This document shows positions 21,915-33,548 of a stretch of 64,000 nucleotides of DNA, in pieces (the stretch's first letter is position 1; each line of letters starts with the position of its first letter). The stretch lies in contig OX243814.1 in the NCBI GenBank assembly GCA_945859605.1, forward strand, positions 37,074,524 through 37,138,523, read 5' to 3'. The notes under the pieces are model-generated. The model was given only the letters and a program-made list of their open reading frames with translations, did no database searches and had not been told where the DNA came from. The DNA is from Lumbricus rubellus. Taxonomy: Eukaryota > Annelida > Clitellata > Crassiclitellata > Lumbricidae. The translations under genes were made by a program, and so were the position numbers.

Positions 21915-24046
21915 CTGCAAATAATATTCATCGTTGTTATACAAAATTTATGTGAAGCAATAATAATAATTATTGCTGTAGACCTATGTGTTTCTAAAAA
22001 GGCTAATACACTTATTGACTTATAAAACATAAGCAATTAAGCATGCAAGCATTTTATTGTATTATATAAAAACATTTATAATTTATATTAATTTATAAGT
22101 TAGGCCTACATGCGGAAACCTATAGTCTATTGTAGAATGGACTGTCTGAAAACATTGTATAATTCAAGAGGAACGTATAGGCCTACCGGGCTACATTGTA
22201 CAATTAAATTTAAACCTAGAATTAATTCAACTAAAACGTGCAAACGGAATAACTGAATGCCAGGCGACAAGTCACTACCTGAAGAGTGCTTCTTTCACTC
22301 TGCGTATGAATATGCCTAATTCACGAACTAACCAGTTTGGTCCAGAGTCCTGTTGAGTTCATTCCCAAAGAAGTCGGTCGTAAGGATGTTACTCCATTGT
22401 GGAGAGACGGCGCTAAGCCGGTTTATCACAATATCAGCTTTTTCTTTCCACACGCTCTTGACCAGCTTCATGTCCTTCACTTCCATAACTACGGCTTTTA
22501 CGAGGATGAGCTCAACGATCTCGATCGGCAGATCTTGCAGCTACAAGTAAATGATAAAAGATGTGAAATATGTTTAAATCGTTAACTAAAGATCTTCAGC
22601 AAGAAATCAACAGAGTTTAAAGATATTTGGGATCTGTTGAGACCGCGTGCAGCAATCCATCCATACTCTCGAGTATCGACTTACGCTTGTTGCGAACACT
22701 GCTTCATAATTATCAAGGATGATTAGTATCGTTACCCTCCTCCTTTCTCAAGGCTTACATACTCAATACAAATGCAGCAGCACAATAAAATTAACCGGAA
22801 ATCACTAAAAAATCATAATTTTAATAATCGCTTAGAGGCTAAGACGTCAGTGGACTGTAGGCCTGTACATACATTGTGTGTAGCCTACTACTGTGTAGCC
22901 TATAATTACAAAAACCATGTCCCCTTAAATATCGACGAATCCTGGGCATTTTTTTCTCCGCCCCGCTTCTCGGCGTAGCCTACTTTTTCTTGAGATATGA
23001 CGAGTTTTATAAAAAAAATAAACCTTTGTTATAAAATCTGCGCTCCTAGGAGTAGGCAACTAATAGAACTGATTGTATTGAGTGAAATGTTGTAGGCTAT
23101 AAAACCCACGCTATGAAAGCAATTCACAAGTTTGGATATTAAGAGGATATGACATTGTGAATTATTGCTTTTCAAGACGATGTAGCTTACCGTTGTGTCA
23201 AAAACCGACGAGACTTTGACACGTTTAGCGTTCTCATCTTGTTGGAATGCAGCTGCAATGTGAAAAGTTGCATTTCTTTCTAAAATAATTTCTGCATATA
23301 TCCTACAATTTCTTACCACAAACTAGACGAGCGATTGCACAAAACTTATTGTTTCGTGCGTCTGTGCATAACCTACTTACAATACATTTTTCAATCATTG
23401 TTATAAGCTTAAACAAAAATCATAGAAACAATGTTAGGGATAATTTACGCAGTTCGGCAGAACTATGATATCGAGACCCTGAGTGTCGTTTAGGGTCATG
23501 TATTAGGCGTCGTGAGTGTCGGTTAGGATCAGATTGAGCGTCGTGAGGGTAAGTCAGGGTTGGGTTAGCCGTCGTGAGAATCTCTTGTACGTCGTGAGGG
23601 TCAGAATGGCGTCGTGACGGTCGGATATGACCAGGCTTAGGATTCGTGTCGTCATTAGACAGGCCTACAGTAAGTTCCAAAGAAACGGTAGGCCTATATG
23701 GCGGTCCACAATCATAGGCCTACTATTGTTTTTGCCTGCAGTTCCATGACAAGCCTTTCAAGCAGGTCTTATACCGAAAACAAATGAGTGGTGAATCAGT
23801 TATTGAAGCAAGAAACGGCACAACTATGGTATCGGGGGCCGGATTGTCAGTTAGGATCAAGGCTTCGTGTGGGTCGGTCAGGGTTAGGATTAAGGTTAGT
23901 GTCGTCATTCGGTCCCCAATACTATAGCTACGCTTAATAAACCAATAATCTGTGATATTAAATACATTCTAGCATGACTTACAGTCCGAGTCTTGATTCG
24001 TTTGCTCGTCCGAACTGGATTCAAGTGATGTTCGTTTCTTCGACAT
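21064..24046 (-). CDS. Gene B: F-box/beta-propeller-like protein, open frame
   Basis: Four exons, minus strand: exon 1 23983-24046 (MSKKRTSLESSSDEQTNQDS, donor GTAAGT); exon 2 23191-23252 (FQQDENAKRVKVSSVFDTT); exon 3 22333-22540, F-box-like LQDLPIEIVELIL; exon 4 21914 down to 21064, about 283 codons, propeller-like. Phases 1/0/1 join without a stop. Exons 1-2 are short, charged and probably disordered, with a KR-rich patch that could be a nuclear signal (inference). No TM segment or signal peptide is seen. It is the only intact copy of the family here, but its ATG lies inside the target duplication of the LTR element at 24047-31513, so its own promoter and 5' UTR are now 7.5 kb away. F-box and propeller calls are by eye. 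Confidence 0.75.
22333..22540 (-). CDS. Gene B exon 3, F-box-like
   Basis: 208 nt, acceptor ACTTGTAG, donor GTTAGT. It starts LQDLPIEIVELIL and contains VWKEKADIVINRLSAVSPQW. The leading LP.E..E.IL helix and the later L..V...W pattern fit an F-box with an insertion between its helices. Confidence 0.7.
22600..23190. other. Intron 2 of gene B, nothing else recognised
   Basis: Non-coding sequence between exons 2 and 3, without a bounded repeat that I can identify. Confidence 0.5.
23440..23910 (-). repeat. Degenerate GTCGTGAGGGTCAG/GGTTAGGAT repeats
   Basis: Irregular repeats of GTCGTGAGGGTCAG and GGTTAGGAT-like words in intron 1 of gene B. The complementary CCTAACC...CGACGCC occurs at 61815-61900. 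They resemble degenerate telomere-like minisatellite but are not true telomeric arrays. Confidence 0.45.
24042..24046. other. Target-site duplication GACAT of LTR element (left)
   Basis: GACAT here is repeated at 31514-31518, immediately outside the other LTR. Read on the minus strand it is ATGTC, containing the start codon of gene B. Confidence 0.9.
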
Positions 24047-25050
24047 TGTCGTATCCCGTGTAAAAGGGCACTTTATTATCCTAGTGGTTAATCGGTTGGG
24101 TTTAACTTACTCAAGAAATTCTTCCAAATTCAACAAACTCCCAGTTCTTATGAAATATATATAATATAAAGTTATTCAATATCATTCATATGCACAAACA
24201 AATAACAATCCTATTTACCTAGTGTGGCGAGTTACTTAGGAAATATTATATTTGCGCTTATCTGTCGAGTTGTTTGAACTCGAATGTCTTCGGCTCTCTC
24301 CGTCGTCCAATCGTCGCAGTCAAGAATGTTGATCAGACGGTTGAAATGCAGTCATGGAAGCAACCACACCAATCGCCTTACTCGTATCTTGCCGTGAATC
24401 AGTTGCACACAAGATGAATCGTCGCATTCACCTCACAGCTCCTCTCCAGTTGACCAAACGTCCCTCGTACTTCACACGCCGAATCAGCTGTTCGCTAGCC
24501 GATTCAAATTACACGACTCTTCAGACTGTTGCCAAAGAGTTCGTCTTCTTCGCAAGTGTCTCACACTTCACACGATGATTATTATGCACTAACGCAAATT
24601 TCTCATTTAAATTGCGTTGCACTTAATGCACAATACTTTGAACTATCGGTTGATCGTCCGAACAGTTCAATTACCTTCGTCTCTACTCTGAAAATCACAA
24701 CTTTGGATTGATCACCGCAGCGAAACAACCACCATTTCCAGATATACCTGTAGAGAGTCAAAAACTTAACGTCCACTTCGCTGACGTCATTTTTAACTCG
24801 TCACGTCATTCGCTTCCAGTCTGCACCAATCACGAATAGGATTAGCGTCCTTTGTTGTCATGGTAATCTTGACCACTCGTTATTACGCTTAGCTGCAGTC
24901 ATTGGTTTTATGTATTAATATTTTATATGTTGCCACACATATTACCTAAACTCGCCAATTAAATTGCCTAGCTTAACTTCTACCTATAATTAATAATTAT
25001 ACATGCATAGCAAGTGTTTAATTTGATAATCATTTAATATAACCACGACA
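24047..25050 (-). repeat. 3' LTR of the Gypsy element
   Basis: 1,004 bp with TG...CA ends (plus-strand view). In element orientation it is the downstream LTR. A short frame inside it (24354-24578) is repeated exactly in the other LTR and is not a gene. Confidence 0.95.
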
Positions 25051-25070
25051 AATACCCTTTCTTCAAAAGT
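25051..25070 (-). other. Probable polypurine tract
   Basis: Minus strand: the bases just before the 3' LTR read GAAGAAAGGGTATT, the expected place and composition for the plus-strand primer of an LTR element. Confidence 0.6.
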
Positions 25071-25213
25071 CTGTACACAGGCTTTATCAACTTATCTAAT
25101 TATCAAATTACAATAACTGCTTATGCCTATGCTTATACTACTTTACACAACATCACAACCTAACACAACTACTTCTTATCTACCTATAGTATCACCATTG
25201 ATTTACTTAAATC

Positions 25214-28200
25214 TTAGGTCAATCCTCTACTTAAATAATCGGACATTACATTATTACATCCCTTAATGTAACGTATTGTAAAACAATAATTTTGAAGGGC
25301 GAGGCTCCACCTCATGACTCTTGCATTCTTCATCCTCCCTTCTTTCATATACTGTAGTCCACAATGGTCAGTCTCGATCACAAACTCTCTTCCGCACAAA
25401 TATCGATCAAATCTACTGATTCCCCACATTATGGCTAAACATTCTCTTTCCTCAACTGAATATCGCATCTCTCTTTCCAACAATTTTCTACTCGCATATG
25501 CAATCGGGTGGTTTATTCCTTCATACTGCTGAATAAGAACACAACCTATCCCTTTTCCTGATGCATCTGTCTGTATTATAAATTCTTTCTCCAGGTCTGG
25601 TAACCTAAGGATTGGTGTCTTAGCTAGTGCTTCTTTCAACTGCTTAAAACTTTCACCTAACTCTTGGTTCCATTCAACATTGTTAGGAGCTAACTTTTTA
25701 GTCAAGTCGCTCAACGGTGCCATCAATTCTGCACAATGTGAAATAAACTTTCGATAGTAATTTATCGCTCCTAAAAAGCTTCTCACTTGCTTCTTCGTCT
25801 TAGGCTGTGGCATTTCCACAATCTTGTCAATAGATTCTCCCTTAGGGCTTATATCGTCGTTGTTCAATGTATGGCCTAGGAAATCTATCTTGCCATATCC
25901 TAGTGAACATTTCTTCGGTTTCAATGTCAAATGAGCTTTTCTCACTCTTGTGAAAAACTCTCTTAACGTCTTCATGTGTTCGTCCCATCCTTTCGTATGA
26001 GCAAGAATATCGTCGACATAACTTTCTAGATTTTCAGTTCCATGTAATATTTTCCGTATCAAGCGATTATAACTGGACGCGCTATTGACTAGTCCAAATG
26101 GTAACACATTGAACTTATATAATCCGCTTGCACAGATGAATGTGGTTAAGTCTTTTGATTCTTCGCTCATTGGTATCTGCCAATACCCTTTACAGAAATC
26201 GAACTTGCTATAGATTTTACTTCCACTGAGTTTATTGAAAATATCCTCATTCGACATCATCGGTTCTGGATCGAATACTGTCACTTTGTTGAGTTGTTTA
26301 TAATTACAGCAAAGTCTGTTACTTCCATCTGACTTTTTAACAACTACAAGCGGCGCTGCATACGCTGCTTCCGATCTTTCTATAATTCCATTATCTAGCA
26401 TCGTCTCTAATTCTTTGTTTATCTCCGCTTGAAGATGATATGGCGTTGGATAAGCTCGTAACCGAATTGGCTCATCACTCGTCAGATGAATCTCATGCTT
26501 TACCATATCTGTCCTTCCTGGCTTATCACTGAATATGTCCTCATGTTCTCTCAGTAGTTCCCTTAATTCTCTTTTCTGTTTTTCCGTCAATTTAGGATTG
26601 ATATCCACATCTTCGTAAGTCTCCGTTTGTTTACTTACATATAAGCTCAATATCTCTTCTTCTTCATCTTCACCATCTTTACCATCATGTACTATCGCCG
26701 ATATGTATGCTGACGTTTCTACATCATTATCTTCTCCATTTCTCTCGTAGTACTTCTTTAGTATATTGATGTGATATGTTTTGAGTTTTCCACCATCAAT
26801 TTCCACCTTGTAATCATAATCTCCTATTTTGCCTCTGACCACAAATGGTCCTTGCCATTTTACAAGCATCTTATTGTTACAACTGGGTAACAGTAATAAA
26901 ACTTTATCTCCTATCTTCAACTCTCTGTAACGTGCTTTCTTATCATAATACTTCTTGTTCTTTTCATTTGCTTTATGTATGGCCTTCTGTGCCATATCAC
27001 ATGTTTCTTCTATTCTTTCTCTCAAATCGGTCATGTATGTATAAACATCTTTTACCTCATCTTCCACTTTCTCATTTGTCCAGAGTTCCTTTAATATCTG
27101 TATTGGTCCTCTGCATGACCTTCCAAAAATTAATTCAAAGGGTGTGAACCCATGACTTTCGTGTACAGTGTCTCGTAACGCGAATAATAGTGGTGCCAAG
27201 AACCTGTCCCATTCCTTGACCTGTTCTCCTATTAGCTTCCTCAATGTTGCTTTTATTGTCCCGTTAAGTCTCTCCACACATCCATTTCCCATAGCATGGT
27301 AAGGGCTAGTGAAAGTGTGCTTGATTAACAACATCTTGTTAACTTCAGCCATCAATTCTGAAGTGAATTGGCTCCCTCTGTCAGTATGGATTTTCTGAGG
27401 AACACCCATGCGACAATAAAAATTGAACAAGGCTTCCGCCACCTCCTCTGTAGTTATTCCTTTCAGTGGAATCGCTTCTGGGTATCTGGTACTCAAATCC
27501 ACTATCGTTAATATATAGCGATAACCTCTTGATGACATAGGTTCTATCACTCCGATAATGTCTACACAGACATGTTTGAATGGTACATCCAGTACCGGAA
27601 GATGTCCCATCGGTGCTCTGTGGCTCACCTTTTTATCCACCGACTTTTGGCATACATCACAACTCAGGACATACCTTTTAATTTCTTGTCCTATCGATGG
27701 CCAATAAAATTCATTCACAATTTTATCATGGGTCTTCTTCATACCCAAATGTGCTGACAATAGCGAGTTATGGGCCACGGCTAATACTTTACCTCTAAGT
27801 TCCTTCGGGACCATTAACTGCCACTTCGCATCATCTTCCGTTGTCTCCATGAATCTCCTATACAAAAATCCGTTCTTCTTCACATAAAGAACTTTCTCTG
27901 TTACACTGTCATCACCACTCCAATCAATTGCTTTATCCCAAAACTTCTTCAAAGTCTCATCTTTGCTTTGTAACTCTTTAATTTCTTTTGTTGATACATT
28001 TAAATCCGGCATCTCAGTAACTTTCAACTGTTTGTATTTTGTTACTTTCTTTGATTCCGCTCTGGTTTCAACTGCTGCTGTCGTTTGGCACACATCATCA
28101 TTCTCGATGACGTCATCCGTTACATCATCATTTAATTCACTTGTGATTTCACTCGCAAAATGAACTTTCTTTTTGTCACTTTGTCCTTGTGACTCAACAC

Positions 28201-30196
28201 TTAAAGATTTCTGAATCTTTTTCAATCTATCCTCTCTATTCTCGTTATCATCTGTATCACTCCGATCACAGTTTATCATGTTATCTGTAGTTTCTTTCAC
28301 TACCAGATATTTTAGTCCCTTCATCCTACCGATAATTACTGGTTTCACCGGTTCTTCCATCACCATTGCTTCAACGTTTCCTGTAAAATACTCACTTTCA
28401 ATATTAACCTTTGCTGTCGGAAAATTTCTCAATGTCCCATCGATTAATATGCATTGGGCTTCTCTTCCCGTGAAATCAACATCATTTACCAGCGATCTTT
28501 TGACAATACATGTGCTTGATCCAGAATCATATAGACAACTGGCAATCACACCGTTCACCTTTAGCTGACCTTCATTTTTATTCTCAAGGTCATCGCCATC
28601 ATCTCTCCGATCAGTAACCATTGTACTTGCTGCCAACTGTATCGGTAATTCCTTCTTACGTTCTTCCTCTTTTTCAACTTCATTTAGTTTCAACTCTTCA
28701 TTTGCTTGCGCTATCTTGTACGCCCTATTCTCATATACTTGTATAGCCGCCGCAGTATGTTTAACAACTCCTTTTTGTTTGTGTGAACAATCATATGACT
28801 TGTGTCCGGTTCGGCCACATGAGAAACAAGTTATCTTATGTTCAGCCGCCTGTTCTCTTTCTCTACTAAATCCTCTATTCATACTTCCATTATGATTCGT
28901 CTCCCTGTTCTGTTTCATGTCTCCTCGTCCTCTATTTATGTTTCCATTAAACCTCTCTCTTGATTTATCGTCGAACGGTTTCACATTCGGCCTTTCGTTA
29001 CTGAATTTCACTGGAGGCCTTAGATTACTTTCTGTGTATTTATATCCGTGCGCCTCGATATAAGACTCGGCACAGTTTAATGTGTCCTCTAGACTCATCT
29101 TGCCTCTTTCTTTGAGGAACATCTTAAGTTCATTGCTACACGTAAGGTAGAACTGATCTCTTAATAATAAGTTCTCCATTCCTTCGTAGGTTTTCTCGAA
29201 TCCAGCTTGAAGTAGCCACTGCTGCATATATCTCCTCAATCTATGCACAAAATCTGTAGGTGTTTCACCTGACTCCATTTTACTCATCTTAAACTTGTTA
29301 CGATATCCACCCTCTGTTAATTGAAACCTTTTTAACAGATGTCTTTTCAAACACTCGTAATCTTGTGTCTCCTCAGATGACATTCTTTGATACACCTCTA
29401 ACGCTTTTCCTTCAAGATGCTTGGCTAGCATCAGAGACCAATTTTCTGTTGCTATCTCGTATGCCGTGCATGTCCTTTCAAACCTTAATAAATATGCATC
29501 CAAGCAATCTTTATTCTCATTGAATACAGGGAATTTTATATCTTTCATTCCTCTGTTATGGCTACTGTTTCCTTGATATGAACCATCACCAACCACTGTG
29601 AATGTGGCTTCACCTCTATTCTGATTATTCCTAGAATCAATTTCTCTCATTCTTAATTCACATTCAAGCTTCTTGACCTCAAGATCCATTTCTCTCCTAG
29701 CTTGACATTCGGCCGCTTCACGAACCAATCTTGCCTCATTCTCACGACTTTCCCGTTCCAGTCTGGCGTCATTCGCCTCTCGTTCTCGTTGAACCCTGGC
29801 ATCATTCGCCTCTCTTTCAATTCTGGCGTCATTCGCCTCTCGTTCTCGTTGAATCCTGGCATCATTCGCCTCTCTTTCAATTCTGGCGTCATTCGCCTCT
29901 CTTTCAATTCTGGCGTCATTCGCCTCTCTTTCAAGCCTCGCATTATTCGCTTGACTTTCTCGTTCTCGTTCAAGCCTAGCATCAGCTATTCTTGCTAACT
30001 CTAATTCTTGTGCTCTGGCTGCTTTAATTTCTGCAGCCGCGGCCTCATCTTTAAGCCTTCGATCTTCTCGGTCCCGCAGTCTGTCGTCTCTTGCTTCCTG
30101 CTGTCTATCACGCACATACGTCTTCAACTCATCACCTTCCATTCCCATCTCTTTAGCGAGTTTAACCCACTGTTCATGTTCTCCAAATGACGACAT
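25214..30196 (-). CDS. gag-pol: Gag-Pol polyprotein, integrase ahead of RT
   Basis: 1,660 codons without a stop. N terminus: charged coiled-coil with repeated NDARIEREA units. Then a Gag domain (about 215-390), a CCHC knuckle CFSCGRTGHKSYDC (about 455-470) and an aspartic protease motif YDSGSST (about 557). Integrase follows, with zinc-binding H/H/C/C (about 815-865) and catalytic D/D/E in CVDIIG, HTDRGSQF and VERLNG (about 890-975), then a GPF-like KWQGPFVV. Reverse transcriptase with YVDD (about 1393) and RNase H (QTDASGKG, EERECLAI, ETDHCGL) come last. PR-IN-RT-RH is the reverse of ordinary Gypsy order and matches the Gmr1-like group. It makes the proteins for particle assembly, reverse transcription and integration. 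All catalytic residues I checked are present. Confidence 0.95.
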   Translation of the reverse strand: MSSFGEHEQWVKLAKEMGMEGDELKTYVRDRQQEARDDRLRDREDRRLKDEAAAAEIKAARAQELELARIADARLERERESQANNARLEREANDARIEREANDARIEREANDARIQREREANDARIEREANDARVQREREANDARLERESRENEARLVREAAECQARREMDLEVKKLECELRMREIDSRNNQNRGEATFTVVGDGSYQGNSSHNRGMKDIKFPVFNENKDCLDAYLLRFERTCTAYEIATENWSLMLAKHLEGKALEVYQRMSSEETQDYECLKRHLLKRFQLTEGGYRNKFKMSKMESGETPTDFVHRLRRYMQQWLLQAGFEKTYEGMENLLLRDQFYLTCSNELKMFLKERGKMSLEDTLNCAESYIEAHGYKYTESNLRPPVKFSNERPNVKPFDDKSRERFNGNINRGRGDMKQNRETNHNGSMNRGFSREREQAAEHKITCFSCGRTGHKSYDCSHKQKGVVKHTAAAIQVYENRAYKIAQANEELKLNEVEKEEERKKELPIQLAASTMVTDRRDDGDDLENKNEGQLKVNGVIASCLYDSGSSTCIVKRSLVNDVDFTGREAQCILIDGTLRNFPTAKVNIESEYFTGNVEAMVMEEPVKPVIIGRMKGLKYLVVKETTDNMINCDRSDTDDNENREDRLKKIQKSLSVESQGQSDKKKVHFASEITSELNDDVTDDVIENDDVCQTTAAVETRAESKKVTKYKQLKVTEMPDLNVSTKEIKELQSKDETLKKFWDKAIDWSGDDSVTEKVLYVKKNGFLYRRFMETTEDDAKWQLMVPKELRGKVLAVAHNSLLSAHLGMKKTHDKIVNEFYWPSIGQEIKRYVLSCDVCQKSVDKKVSHRAPMGHLPVLDVPFKHVCVDIIGVIEPMSSRGYRYILTIVDLSTRYPEAIPLKGITTEEVAEALFNFYCRMGVPQKIHTDRGSQFTSELMAEVNKMLLIKHTFTSPYHAMGNGCVERLNGTIKATLRKLIGEQVKEWDRFLAPLLFALRDTVHESHGFTPFELIFGRSCRGPIQILKELWTNEKVEDEVKDVYTYMTDLRERIEETCDMAQKAIHKANEKNKKYYDKKARYRELKIGDKVLLLLPSCNNKMLVKWQGPFVVRGKIGDYDYKVEIDGGKLKTYHINILKKYYERNGEDNDVETSAYISAIVHDGKDGEDEEEEILSLYVSKQTETYEDVDINPKLTEKQKRELRELLREHEDIFSDKPGRTDMVKHEIHLTSDEPIRLRAYPTPYHLQAEINKELETMLDNGIIERSEAAYAAPLVVVKKSDGSNRLCCNYKQLNKVTVFDPEPMMSNEDIFNKLSGSKIYSKFDFCKGYWQIPMSEESKDLTTFICASGLYKFNVLPFGLVNSASSYNRLIRKILHGTENLESYVDDILAHTKGWDEHMKTLREFFTRVRKAHLTLKPKKCSLGYGKIDFLGHTLNNDDISPKGESIDKIVEMPQPKTKKQVRSFLGAINYYRKFISHCAELMAPLSDLTKKLAPNNVEWNQELGESFKQLKEALAKTPILRLPDLEKEFIIQTDASGKGIGCVLIQQYEGINHPIAYASRKLLEREMRYSVEERECLAIMWGISRFDRYLCGREFVIETDHCGLQYMKEGRMKNARVMRWSLALQNYCFTIRYIKGCNNVMSDYLSRGLT
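29764..29960 (-). repeat. In-frame repeat in Gag coiled coil
   Basis: Tandem copies of about 27-36 bp encode NDARIEREA(NDARIQRER) and expand the N-terminal coiled coil of Gag. The repeat keeps frame. Confidence 0.85.
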
Positions 30197-30487
30197 GGTC
30201 TACTTACTTGTTTACTCAGTTAACAAGTATTTCCCAATAGCTTTCGCTATACAAGAATTAAATTCTTCAAAAGATAATCTTAAACAAGATTAATAAAATG
30301 TTCCCTCTTGAAATGCGTACTCTATGGTTACGCGAGGTTAAACAAATCGCATCGAGTAAACGCTTATCAATAAAGTCGTTCTTTCGCAATCGCAAAAGCG
30401 ATAACTTTAAAACAATACATTTTCAATACTTGAGATTATTGTTCGTTGATATTTCGAGTATTAGTTAAAAAATCCAGTTTTAATATT

Positions 30488-30505
30488 CCGGAACGTAGGA
30501 CCCCA
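30488..30505 (-). other. Probable primer-binding site
   Basis: Minus strand: four bases after the 5' LTR comes TGGGGTCCTACGTTCCGG, starting with TGG as expected for pairing with a tRNA 3' CCA end. The tRNA species was not determined. Confidence 0.6.
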
Positions 30506-30509
30506 TAGT

Positions 30510-31513
30510 TGTCGTATCCCGTGTAAAAGGGCACTTTATTATCCTAGTGGTTAATCGGTTGGGTTTAACTTACTCAAGAAATTCTTCCAAATTCAACAAA
30601 CTCCCAGTTCTTATGAAATATATATAATATAAAGTTATTCAATATCATTCATATGCACAAACAAATAACAATCCTATTTACCTAGTGTGGCGAGTTACTT
30701 AGGAAATATTATATTTGCGCTTATCTGTCGAGTTGTTTGAACTCGAATGTCTTCGGCTCTCTCCGTCGTCCAATCGTCGCAGTCAAGAATGTTGATCAGA
30801 CGGTTGAAATGCAGTCATGGAAGCAACCACACCAATCGCCTTACTCGTATCTTGCCGTGAATCAGTTGCACACAAGATGAATCGTCGCATTCACCTCACA
30901 GCTCCTCTCCAGTTGACCAAACGTCCCTCGTACTTCACACGCCGAATCAGCTGTTCGCTAGCCGATTCAAATTACACGACTCTTCAGACTGTTGCCAAAG
31001 AGTTCGTCTTCTTCGCAAGTGTCTCACACTTCACACGATGATTATTATGCACTAACGCAAATTTCTCATTTAAATTGCGTTGCACTTAATGCACAATACT
31101 TTGAACTATCGGTTGATCGTCCGAACAGTTCAATTACCTTCGTCTCTACTCTGAAAATCACAACTTTGGATTGATCACCGCAGCGAAACAACCACCATTT
31201 CCAGATATACCTGTAGAGAGTCAAAAACTTAACGTCCACTTCGCTGACGTCATTTTTAACTCGTCACGTCATTCGCTTCCAGTCTGCACCAATCACGAAT
31301 AGGATTAGCGTCCTTTGTTGTCATGGTAATCTTGACCACTCGTTATTACGCTTAGCTGCAGTCATTGGTTTTATGTATTAATATTTTATATGTTGCCACA
31401 CATATTACCTAAACTCGCCAATTAAATTGCCTAGCTTAACTTCTACCTATAATTAATAATTATACATGCATAGCAAGTGTTTAATTTGATAATCATTTAA
31501 TATAACCACGACA
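30510..31513 (-). repeat. 5' LTR of the Gypsy element
   Basis: 1,004 bp matching the other LTR base for base where compared. It is upstream in element orientation and carries the element promoter by family rule. GACAT follows at 31514-31518. Confidence 0.95.
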
Positions 31514-31518
31514 GACAT

Positions 31519-33548
31519 GTCTTAACAGACGTAGGCGCGACTGCAAATTGAAACGGAATATAGAACAAAACAAATTACGGAAATCTAGCAGATAGTTATT
31601 TGATGATGTTTTTGAATTAGGGATGTAACGGAAGCTTTTACATGATGTGGGTCTATGAACTGTGACGTCAAACAATCGCCCTGATCCTAAATTCATTAGT
31701 ATTCATTAACGTAATCGGTGTAAATGAATACCTAATTAGTGAATATCATTATTTAAATGGTATTTAACTGGGTCATAAATGTGTACTTCACTATTTAAAA
31801 ATTAATAACTATTCATTCATTCACTCATTCAAGAATTTATTTAGCACCTCTTAAGGGAGACTACTCGGAAGTGGTCCCGACTACAACACAGCAAAAGAAT
31901 AGTTAGGTAGGCTAAAGGCTACAGATAAACTACCGTACCACTGAAATCGTAATGAATCGCCCATTAGCTATTTAATTGTAAAGAAAATGATAAATCAACA
32001 GTAGACCTAGTCTAGATCTGCGGAGAATAAATTCAAACTTATTCTAGTGTTCCTGTAAAGAGACAAGTTACCGGTAGTTATGTAGGACTAAGCTTACTTC
32101 TCGTCAAGAGTAGAAGTAGGGCCTACTTATCAGCAAGAGTAGTCCAGCACTATTTTCAGCAAAAGTAGCACTAGGTTACTTATCAGCAAGAGTAGTTTAC
32201 TAGTCTTGCACTATTTGTCAGCAAGAGTAGCACTATAGGTTACTTAATTATCAGCAAGAGTAGCACTACTTAGCCTATCAGTCGATGAAACTGTTGAACA
32301 ACAGTCCCTACTTAGAATTAGGATAGTTAATAGGCCTACAGGAAAACAAAAATACTACAAAAAAGTTGACGCTCTCAAAGCGACCTATTCAGAAATCAGC
32401 AACTAGCCTATCGTCCAACTTTTCCGTGCTTCAAAATAGTAGGCAGAATAGAGATTTTTAGTTTTAAGATAAGTCTTAACTCGTTTATCAAGATTCTAGT
32501 TTGATTAATTTGGATTACTTTCTCGACAATAATAATTATTATCTGCTTACTAAAACCGATTCACATTTGTTAAAACGGCGTGTATAAAACTCTACATAGT
32601 AGCATGCAGAGGCCTATTTGTTAGGTAGGCCTATTTGTGATTGAAATCGGGAGTTACGCTGATGCATTTCGCATCCTTAGTGTTTGACTTTATGTTTGTA
32701 GAGCATTTCGTACGGACTTCGTGACGTTTGAATTGTTTCTTTCTGTCTCCTGACAAAATAAAGTTTTCATAATTTTTAATATGAAAGAGGGATTAGCTAT
32801 TTATTTATGAGTGGAACGCGGTGTTCGGTAGGCTACGTGGTGCGTTTGGTATCTTGTGATCGGGGGGAGGGTAGCAGGCTCGAATCCACCTCCTACTGCA
32901 GTAACTGTGTAGCGACCTTGGACAGGTTGCTCCTCCATGATTGTCTCGTGTGCTCCTAGGTCAAGTAGTTTACCACGCCGGATTCGCGACCCGTCCATGA
33001 CGTCTTGGCCTATGATGAGCAGTGAGATTATACAGGCATTGAAGTCTGATCAACTTATTCGTGCAAAGTTCCTAGGTGAAGTAGGAGACTAATATTATTA
33101 GCTGCCTAAACTAAAGTAACCTATGCGCCACAGTTCTTCAGTTCACGTATAGTTGAAGATTGTCTTCAGCAATGATTCAGTATAAGCTTACCTAAAAGTC
33201 TCCCCCGAGACTTTACTACGAAATAGATTCTCCAGCGACGGATATGTTTTCAGAATAAATTGGCCCTCGAGGTACAATAATATTCTGAAATAAACTTTTG
33301 GGTAGTATTTAAACAAATCGCATGAAGCAAATCAAGACTGGCTCTTTTTAAATATGATGCAAAGAATTCAATTGAAAAAATAAATTCTCAACGTAATATG
33401 TCCAAATCAGAAACAGAATACCAGCACTGTTCATTGAAATCACCGGCAATGGATACAACGATGTGATTAATGCACGAAATGCAGAAACCAAATAGGCTAA
33501 CACAAATTACATGTATGTCATCAACTTTGTGAACTTCCTTCGAGTTAT
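31519..33548. other. Former 5' flank of gene B and 3' flank of gene C
   Basis: Non-coding. It includes a reversed GCACCTCTTAAGG-type SINE tail (31805-31870) and a short stretch of GAGACTTTA/GTCTCC repeats (33190-33310) related to the MITE at 61919. No gene recognised. Confidence 0.45.
32100..32290. repeat. Degenerate tandem repeat TATCAGCAAGAGTAGCACTA
   Basis: Six imperfect copies of a CAGCAAGAGTAG-containing unit of about 25-40 bp. Confidence 0.7.

Larger units (their letters stand above)
24047..31513 (-). mobile_element. Full-length Ty3/Gypsy LTR retrotransposon (Gmr1-like)
   Basis: 7,467 bp, bounded by two 1,004-bp LTRs that begin TGTCGTATCC and end CCACGACA and read as identical over every stretch compared. 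It is flanked by the 5-bp duplication GACAT. One uninterrupted Gag-Pol frame lies between them on the minus strand. Intact coding and matching LTRs indicate a very recent insertion. It is oriented the same way as gene B, with its 3' LTR abutting that gene's start codon. Confidence 0.95.

Noticed and set aside
24354..24578. Possible gene in the LTR, repeated at 30817-31041
   Set aside because: Its duplication follows from the two LTR copies; it has no domain and runs opposite to the element.
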